From: Treponema sp.
GTDB taxonomy: Bacteria > Spirochaetota > Spirochaetia > Treponematales > Treponemataceae
DNA length: 6,914 bases
Direction: 5' to 3'
NCBI GenBank assembly: GCA_016290335.1
Contig: JAEETM010000136.1
Coordinates: 1-6,914, forward strand
Positions 1 through 3,877 of this stretch are shown in pieces. The notes beneath the pieces are model-generated. The model did no database searches. It was given only the letters and a program-made list of their open reading frames with translations, and was not told the DNA's origin. Numbering within the stretch: the first letter of the stretch is position 1; every line of letters begins with the position of its first letter. A program made the position numbers and the translations under genes.

Positions 1-331
1 AGCCAAACAGAGCAGCGGATTCTGCCAGGCCCAGCAGCATTGCAAAAAGGCTGAAAATTGCAGATAGGGAAGCATCTTCGTTAGAGGCTGCTTGCCTGCT
101 CAGGAAAGAAGACACAATTTTATTTTCATAAAAACTTTTTTTATAAATTTTTTTTGACAGGAGCATACTGAGGCAGGAAGTTGTAAGGCCAATTAAAAGA
201 AAAGCCAGACTCAGCATTTGAAAAGAATTATTGATTTCCTTTTGATTGGAATAGGCCAGGTATGCATAAACAAGTTTTGTCACCGGGAATCCAAACCAGA
301 TTAATTTGAAAAGAGTATTATTTGTTTTCAT
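1..331 (-). CDS. Unrecognised membrane protein, N-terminal part (runs off window)
   Basis: Reading the minus strand from ATG at 331 gives 110 uninterrupted codons to the window edge, so the C-terminus is missing. The start is supported by a GGAG Shine-Dalgarno (minus strand, about 336-339) six bases before the ATG, and by a promoter further upstream. The protein begins MKTNNTLFKLIWFGFPVTK. It has hydrophobic segments at about residues 9-27 and 39-57, a basic loop with KKIYKK at about 60-65, and a third hydrophobic segment from about 90. The third segment carries LGLAESAALFG (100-110), an acidic residue inside a small-residue helix that recalls rotary ATPase subunit c helices. That resemblance is only a pattern, and I do not recognise the family. 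It is transcribed away from the pnt operon. The reading frame is confident, the function unknown. Confidence 0.8.
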   Translation of the reverse strand, partial: MKTNNTLFKLIWFGFPVTKLVYAYLAYSNQKEINNSFQMLSLAFLLIGLTTSCLSMLLSKKIYKKSFYENKIVSSFLSRQAASNEDASLSAIFSLFAMLLGLAESAALFG

Positions 332-361
332 AATTCACTCCGTTTTTTAAGATATGTTTAA

Positions 362-390
362 AGTATAGACAAAGAAAAGAATTATGAAAA
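362..390 (-). promoter_or_regulatory. Predicted sigma-70 promoter for the leftward membrane-protein gene
   Basis: On the minus strand there is a -35 TTTTCA (plus 385-390) and a -10 TATACT (plus 362-367) separated by 17 bp. Transcription would start near 355, giving a leader of about 24 nt before the ATG at 331. The hexamers match consensus at 4 of 6 and 5 of 6 positions. The position fits the RBS and start well, but the site is predicted by eye only. Confidence 0.6.
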
Positions 391-420
391 GGAGTAGAAT
401 CTTTGCTGGAATGATAAAAA

Positions 421-458
421 TACACGCAAAATCAATCAAAACTACAAAAATGCGTGTA
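421..458. repeat. Inverted repeat unit 1 (TACACGCA / TGCGTGTA arms)
   Basis: TACACGCA (421-428) and TGCGTGTA (451-458) form a perfect 8-bp inverted repeat separated by 22 A-rich bases. The arms recur in the next unit at exactly the same internal spacing. The unit lies about 30 bp upstream of the -35 of the leftward promoter, a position where an activator or repressor could bind. On the minus strand the hairpin is followed by TTTTT, so a weak terminator is an alternative, but the loop is long. Confidence 0.65.
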
Positions 459-483
459 ATCTGGTAATAGCACTAGTCTGATA

Positions 484-523
484 ATACACGCGAAACTAAT
501 AGTTCTGGAGATTTCGCGTGTAT
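484..523. repeat. Inverted repeat unit 2 (ATACACGCGAAA / TTTCGCGTGTAT arms)
   Basis: ATACACGCGAAA (484-495) pairs perfectly with TTTCGCGTGTAT (512-523), a 12-bp stem with a 16-nt spacer. The core TACACGC arms are again 38 bp end to end (485-522), offset 64 bp from unit 1. No T-run follows on either strand, so it is not a standard rho-independent terminator. It may be an operator, or the remnant of a small mobile or repeat element. Confidence 0.7.
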
Positions 524-560
524 ATTAAAGAATAAAGGATCAAATTTTTTTTTGGAATTT

Positions 561-705
561 GCGGTAGGCTATGGAGCACCTGCGTAGCAGTCCACCGCAG
601 GGGACGGCGCGGGAGCGGCGGCACCGAGGAGGATGAGCGCTTAGCGAAGTGCGGAACAGCCGACCCGAAGTTCTGTCGTCGACAGAACTTCGGGGACCGC
701 CCGTA
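561..705. repeat. GC-rich structured intergenic element, probably a dispersed repeat
   Basis: Positions 561-700 contain 94 G/C of 140 bases by hand count (about 67%), abruptly flanked by A/T-rich sequence on both sides. Several helices can be drawn: GCGGT (561-565) with ACCGC at 594-598 or 696-700; CTGC-gta-GCAG (580-590); GCGCTT-agcg-AAGTGC with one G-T pair (637-652); and a 14-bp hairpin at 664-694. The sharp edges and base composition unlike the genes suggest an inserted repeat or a structured RNA rather than a gene. Its copy number cannot be judged from this window, and I do not recognise a named RNA family. Confidence 0.5.
664..694. repeat. Perfect 14-bp hairpin/palindrome at the end of the GC-rich element
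   Basis: CCCGAAGTTCTGTC (664-677) pairs without mismatch to GACAGAACTTCGGG (681-694) across a 3-nt spacer, GTC. This is far more stable than anything else in the intergenic region. No T-run follows on the plus strand (GACCGCCCG) and the minus-strand side is GC-rich too, so intrinsic termination is unlikely. It could be a recombination or transposase recognition hairpin, or an RNA stem. Confidence 0.7.
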
Positions 706-769
706 CTTTCACCCAATTAAATTTCTTTAATATTTTTAAATTTTCTTGCTTAAATCTTTCCTATATATA

Positions 770-798
770 TTGTTAAAACTTGCAAAAAAAACTATTAT
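770..798 (+). promoter_or_regulatory. Predicted sigma-70 promoter for the pnt operon
   Basis: A -35 TTGTTA (770-775) and a -10 TATTAT (793-798) are separated by 17 bp in an A/T-rich stretch. Transcription would begin near 805, leaving a leader of about 65 nt before the pntAA ATG. TTGCAA at 780-785 is a second -35-like hexamer but has no well-spaced -10. The region is so A/T-rich that the exact site is uncertain. Confidence 0.45.
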
Positions 799-816
799 AT
801 AAAATTAATACTATTA

Positions 817-844
817 TGAGAAACGATGGGAGTGGCGTTTCTTG
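817..844 (+). promoter_or_regulatory. Hairpin in the 5' leader of pntAA
   Basis: AGAAACG (819-825) pairs with CGTTTCT (836-842), extendable by two G-T wobbles to 817/844, around a 10-nt loop ATGGGAGTGG. It lies within the predicted pntAA leader, ending about 14 bases before the RBS. It might protect the 5' end of the message or be part of a control element. No riboswitch class is recognised. Confidence 0.4.
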
Positions 845-869
845 ATTAACACAATTCAGGTGGTTTGAC

Positions 870-1997
870 ATGAAGAAAGTACTTGTCTGTAAAGAGATGG
901 ATCCTCTTGAAACCCGTGTTGCCCTGATTCCGGACGACATTAAAAAGCTTACGGCTATGGGATTTGAGTTCCAGGTTGTAAGTGGTGCTGGTCTTAAAAG
1001 TGGTTTTGCTGATGATGCTTACACTGCTGCCGGTGCTAAAATTATTTCTAAAGAAGAAGATGGTTATGATTCGAGCGAGATCATTGTCCGCATCATGAAG
1101 CCTAAGAGCACTAAGGGTATGAAAAAAGATACCTTCCATATTTCTTATATGGACCCGTTCAACGAAAAGGATTTGCTCAACGAATTTGCTTCTAACGGAC
1201 TTCAGGCTGTTTCGCTTGAAATGATTCCGCGTTCTACTATTGCTCAGAAGATGGACGTTCAGTCGTCACAGACTTCTCTTGCTGGTTATGTTGCTGTTGT
1301 TAATGCAGCTGCCAAGCTTCCAAAAATCCTTCCTATGATGGTTACTCCTGCCGGTACAATCAATCCTGCTCGCGTTTTCATTATTGGTGTTGGTGTTGCA
1401 GGTCTTCAGGCTATTGCTACTGCAAAACGTCTTGGTGCCCGCGTTGACGCTTTTGATACTCGTCCTGTTGTAGAAGAGCAGGTTAAGTCGCTTGGTGCAA
1501 GCTTTGTTAAGATTGACCTTGGTGAAATGGGTCAGACTGCTCAGGGTTATGCTAAGGAACTTACTCCGGAACAGATTGCTAAGCAGAAGGAAGCTCAGGC
1601 TAAGGTTTGCGAACGCTCTAATATCGTTATTACTACTGCTAAGGTATTTGGACGCAAGGCTCCACGTTTGATCGAAAAGAACGTTTTGGACCGCATGATG
1701 CCAGGTTCTATCGTAGTTGATATGGCTGTTTCTACCGGTGGTAACGTAGAAGGCTCTAAGCTTTTTGAAAACGTTGTTACAGAAAACGGCGTAACAATTA
1801 TGAGTGGTGACCTTCTTGAGCGCCAGGTTCCGTTTGATGCTTCAAAGATGTTCAGCGGAAACATTACTGCTTTCCTTACTCACTTCTACAACAAAGAATC
1901 TAAAGAATTCGAAGTTCGCATGGAAGATGATATCATGAAGGGCTGTCTGCTCACACAGGGCGGAGCTATTATTCACGAAAGATTTAAGAACGCTTAA
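870..1997 (+). CDS. pntAA: Proton-translocating NAD(P) transhydrogenase, alpha subunit 1 (NAD(H)-binding domain I)
   Basis: PntAA is the soluble, cytoplasmic NAD(H)-binding domain I of transhydrogenase, which passes a hydride from NADH to NADP+ in exchange for inward proton movement. The 375 residues match the length of the separate alpha-1 subunit of three-subunit enzymes. The N-terminus has the RVALIPDDIKKL signature (16-27) shared with alanine dehydrogenase. The RQD loop is intact, with R121, Q126 and D129 in PRSTIAQKMD. The Rossmann fold shows GVGVAG at 173-178 and VDAFDTRP at 192-199. A second conserved block runs through TTAKVFGRKAPRLI (255-268) and VVDMAVSTGGN (282-292). ATG at 870 is preceded by AGGTGG (858-863) at six bases. 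It is the first gene of a pntAA-pntAB-pntB operon, 15 bp from pntAB. Codons are biased (GCT, GTT, CTT, AAC, AAG), suggesting strong expression. Confidence 0.96.
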   Translation: MKKVLVCKEMDPLETRVALIPDDIKKLTAMGFEFQVVSGAGLKSGFADDAYTAAGAKIISKEEDGYDSSEIIVRIMKPKSTKGMKKDTFHISYMDPFNEKDLLNEFASNGLQAVSLEMIPRSTIAQKMDVQSSQTSLAGYVAVVNAAAKLPKILPMMVTPAGTINPARVFIIGVGVAGLQAIATAKRLGARVDAFDTRPVVEEQVKSLGASFVKIDLGEMGQTAQGYAKELTPEQIAKQKEAQAKVCERSNIVITTAKVFGRKAPRLIEKNVLDRMMPGSIVVDMAVSTGGNVEGSKLFENVVTENGVTIMSGDLLERQVPFDASKMFSGNITAFLTHFYNKESKEFEVRMEDDIMKGCLLTQGGAIIHERFKNA

Positions 1998-2012
1998 TCA
2001 GGGGTAAATATT

Positions 2013-2306
2013 ATGGATATAATGCTTATTTTTGTATTTGTTATTGCGGCATTCCTTGGTGTTGAACTGATTTCGAAGGTTCCTTCGCAGCTGCACACAC
2101 CTCTTATGTCTGGAACTAACGCAATTTCCGGAATTACAGTTGTTGGTGCCATCACTGTTACTGCTGTTGGTGTTGGCGGAAAGGTTGGACTTGTACTTGG
2201 CTTCCTTGCAATTGTATTTGCTACAATCAACGTTGTGGGCGGATACCTTGTAACAGACAGAATGCTTGGTATGTTCAAGAAAAAAGATGCTAACAAGGCC
2301 AAATAA
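2013..2306 (+). CDS. pntAB: NAD(P) transhydrogenase, alpha subunit 2 (small membrane subunit)
   Basis: PntAB is the small membrane subunit that, with the membrane part of PntB, forms the proton channel (domain II). The 97 residues are the usual size when alpha is split into two chains. It has three hydrophobic segments, at about 3-20, 37-55 and 58-80. The hallmark LHTPLMSGTNAISG (27-40) is present, as is ATINVVGGYLVTDRMLGMF (70-88), followed by a short lysine-rich tail. ATG at 2013 has AGGGG (2000-2004) eight bases upstream. Position 39 is Ser in NAISG, as in E. coli. Thermus-type enzymes, as I recall, carry a His there (NAIHG). This matters because PntB also lacks the alternative histidine. 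The 15-bp and 11-bp gaps to its neighbours indicate one operon. Confidence 0.95.
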   Translation: MDIMLIFVFVIAAFLGVELISKVPSQLHTPLMSGTNAISGITVVGAITVTAVGVGGKVGLVLGFLAIVFATINVVGGYLVTDRMLGMFKKKDANKAK

Positions 2307-2310
2307 GGAG
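2307..2310 (+). promoter_or_regulatory. RBS of pntB abutting the pntAB stop
   Basis: GGAG directly follows the TAA stop of pntAB and sits seven bases before the pntB ATG at 2318. This arrangement favours ribosome hand-over between two subunits of the same complex and fixes the pntB start. Confidence 0.8.
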
Positions 2311-2317
2311 CGCGGGA

Positions 2318-3745
2318 ATGTCTGATTCAATCATTAAAATCTTATACATGGTTTCTTGTATTTTCTTTATCCGCGGTATTAAGCTGCTTGGTAAAACAGA
2401 TACAGCCCGCAAGGGAAACCTTTATTCTTCAATCGGTATGCTCATTGCCTGTGTAACAGTTCTTTGCGAAAAGCAGGTAATTGGCTCATGGAGTTCAAAC
2501 CCACTCGAAAACGGCTACCTCTTTATTGCAGCTGCTATCGTAGTTGGTTCTGTAATCGGTATTATCTGGTCAAAGAAAGTTGAAATGACAGGAATGCCTC
2601 AGCTTGTTGCTTTGTTCAACGGCTTTGGTGGTTTGTCTTCACTTCTCGTTGCAATTGCTCAGTATGTTTGCCAGCCTAAGGGCGACTACTTTACTGCTGT
2701 TTCTCTTGGTCTTACAATTGCCATTGGTGCTGTTGCATTCACTGGTTCTGTTGTTGCCTGGGGTAAGCTCAGCGGAAAGGCTTTCAAAAAGAACGTTGCA
2801 ATTCCTGGTAAGAACGCAATCAACGCAATCATCTGTATTATTGGTTTGCTTGCAATTGTTGCTTATTCTTTCTTTGGCGCCGAAAATCCATTTGGTCTTG
2901 CTAACATCGAATTTATTGGTATTGTAGCTGCTACTGCTGCCTTCCTTATTCTTGGATTTACAATGGTAATTCCAATTGGTGGTGGCGATATGCCGGTTAT
3001 CATTTCTTTCTTGAACGCTTTGTCTGGTCTTGCTGCTGCATTCGCCGGATTTGCAATCAACAATACAGTACTTGTAGTTTCCGGATGTCTCGTTGGAGCT
3101 TCTGGACTTATCCTCACACTCATCATGTGTAAGGCTATGAACCGCAAGTTCTCTAACCTTCTTTTCAAGAGCTTTGGTGGTTCAAAGAAGAAGGCTGGTG
3201 CAAATGGTCCTGCAAAGGAACCAAAGGCAATTTCTGTAGAAGATGCTTATGTAATCCTCGAAGCTGCAAAGAACGTTGTAATTGTTCCTGGATATGGTAT
3301 GGCTGTTGCTCAGGCTCAGCACGCTGTAAAGGAACTCTGCGACAAGCTCGAAGCAAATGGTGCCGAAGTAAACTTTGCAATTCACCCGGTTGCTGGTCGT
3401 ATGCCTGGTCATATGAACGTTCTTCTTGCCGAAGCAAACGTACCTTACGAACAGCTTAAGACAAGTGATGAAATGAACCCACAGATGAGCAATGTTGATG
3501 TTGCAATCATTATTGGTGCAAACGATGTTGTAAACCCGGATGCTATCCACGATCAGGGCTCTCCACTTTACGGTATGCCAATTGTAAACGCTCACGAAGC
3601 AAAGACAGTATTTGTTCTTAAGCGTGGTAAGGGTACCGGATTCTCTGGTGTAGAAAACCCTCTCTTTACAAACGACAATACAGTTATGATTTACGGTGAT
3701 GCCAAGTCTACAGTAAGTCAGCTGGTTAGTGAGTTTAACAGCTAA
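2318..3745 (+). CDS. pntB: NAD(P) transhydrogenase, beta subunit (membrane domain II and NADP(H)-binding domain III)
   Basis: PntB supplies most of the proton-conducting membrane domain and the cytoplasmic NADP(H)-binding domain III. Its 475 residues are close to the family's usual length. About nine hydrophobic helices lie in 1-272, including MPQLVALFNGFGG (93-105) and GGGDMPVIISFLNALSG (221-237), the latter keeping the conserved Asp224 and Asn233. A lysine-rich linker (about 285-305) leads to domain III. There, PGYGMAVAQAQ (324-334) is the nucleotide-binding loop. HPVAGRMPGHMNVLLAEA (356-373), GANDVVNPDA (400-409) and KRGKGTGFSGVENPLF (435-450) follow, the last containing the Lys-Arg that contacts the NADP 2'-phosphate. 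At the position of E. coli His91 this protein has Asn101. The start at 2318 is set by GGAG at 2307. A REP-like repeat and a terminator follow the stop. Confidence 0.96.
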   Translation: MSDSIIKILYMVSCIFFIRGIKLLGKTDTARKGNLYSSIGMLIACVTVLCEKQVIGSWSSNPLENGYLFIAAAIVVGSVIGIIWSKKVEMTGMPQLVALFNGFGGLSSLLVAIAQYVCQPKGDYFTAVSLGLTIAIGAVAFTGSVVAWGKLSGKAFKKNVAIPGKNAINAIICIIGLLAIVAYSFFGAENPFGLANIEFIGIVAATAAFLILGFTMVIPIGGGDMPVIISFLNALSGLAAAFAGFAINNTVLVVSGCLVGASGLILTLIMCKAMNRKFSNLLFKSFGGSKKKAGANGPAKEPKAISVEDAYVILEAAKNVVIVPGYGMAVAQAQHAVKELCDKLEANGAEVNFAIHPVAGRMPGHMNVLLAEANVPYEQLKTSDEMNPQMSNVDVAIIIGANDVVNPDAIHDQGSPLYGMPIVNAHEAKTVFVLKRGKGTGFSGVENPLFTNDNTVMIYGDAKSTVSQLVSEFNS

Positions 3746-3777
3746 CGTCATTGCGAGCGCGCAGCGCGAAGCAATCC
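3746..3777 (+). repeat. REP-like palindromic repeat directly after pntB
   Basis: Starting on the base after the pntB stop, the sequence begins CGTCATTGCGAGCG and ends GCGAAGCAATCC. ATTGC (3750-3754) pairs with GCAAT (3771-3775), with an inner GCGC (3757-3760) pairing GCGC (3764-3767). The GTCATTGCGAG...GAAGCAATC pattern is one I know as a dispersed intergenic repeat in several bacterial groups. It can fold in the 3' untranslated region and may slow 3' exonucleases. Copy number in this genome cannot be judged here. Confidence 0.65.
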
Positions 3778-3779
3778 AC

Positions 3780-3807
3780 AAACCGCTCCATTTGGGGCGG
3801 TTTTTTT
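3780..3807 (+). terminator. Rho-independent terminator of the pnt operon
   Basis: AACCGCTCC (3781-3789) pairs with GGGGCGGTT (3794-3802), nine pairs including one G-T, around an ATTT loop. A run of seven T (3801-3807) follows immediately. It lies 35 bp after the pntB stop and cleanly separates the pnt operon from the receptor operon. Confidence 0.92.
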
Positions 3808-3830
3808 ATGTAACAACAACTTGGGAAATA

Positions 3831-3839
3831 TGTTATAAT
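3831..3839 (+). promoter_or_regulatory. Extended -10 promoter for the receptor operon
   Basis: TGTTATAAT contains a perfect TATAAT (3834-3839) preceded by TG at the extended -10 position. No good -35 lies 16-18 bp upstream (the region reads TAACAACAAC), which is typical of extended -10 promoters. Transcription would start near 3846, giving a leader of about 32 nt. The site lies just after the pnt terminator, so the receptor operon has its own promoter. Confidence 0.65.
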
Positions 3840-3866
3840 AATATACACCAAAATCAAGAAACTCTC

Positions 3867-3870
3867 GGAG
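3867..3870 (+). promoter_or_regulatory. RBS supporting a TTG start
   Basis: GGAG sits seven bases before TTG at 3878. No ATG or GTG lies in frame between the promoter and the signal peptide, and starting at this TTG gives a complete signal sequence, so the TTG start is well supported. A TTG start usually lowers initiation, which suggests modest expression. Confidence 0.75.
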
Positions 3871-3877
3871 CTCCCCT

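Larger units (their letters stand above)
332..869. other. Divergent intergenic region with repeats and a GC-rich element
   Basis: This 538-bp gap lies between two divergent genes. From left to right it holds the leftward promoter (362-390), two inverted-repeat units with TACACGC arms (421-458 and 484-523), a T-rich stretch (545-553), a GC-rich structured element (about 561-705), an AT-rich stretch, the pnt promoter (770-798) and a leader hairpin (817-844). I found no convincing protein-coding gene, tRNA or rRNA here. The few small ORFs lack a well-placed RBS. Confidence 0.75.

Noticed and set aside
484..523. The 12-bp inverted repeat as a rho-independent terminator
   Set aside because: No T-run follows the stem on either strand, and no gene on either strand ends nearby.
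421..523. CRISPR array
   Set aside because: Only two units, alternating inverted arms of 7-8 bp and no constant 25-35 bp direct repeat.
571..636. Small ORF of 21 codons inside the GC-rich element (MEHLRSSPPQ...)
   Set aside because: No properly spaced RBS, composition set by the GC-rich repeat, and overlap with predicted helices. Most likely chance.
826..849. Seven-codon leader ORF (MGVAFLD) upstream of pntAA
   Set aside because: No RBS and no run of regulatory codons. The ATG lies in a hairpin loop.
865..870. TTGACA, a perfect -35 hexamer
   Set aside because: It overlaps the pntAA start codon and would place a promoter inside the gene. No sensible -10 role for the operon start.
2604..2927. 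Leucine-rich plus-strand frame inside pntB
   Set aside because: An out-of-frame product of the membrane-helix codons of pntB, with no RBS.
3182..3781. Long minus-strand open frame opposite the pntB 3' end
   Set aside because: It is antisense to a well-conserved pntB domain, starts inside the palindromic repeat and has low-quality composition. A shadow of pntB.
3821..3826. TTGGGA as the -35 of the receptor promoter
   Set aside because: Only 7 bp from the TATAAT, too close. The extended -10 explanation fits better.
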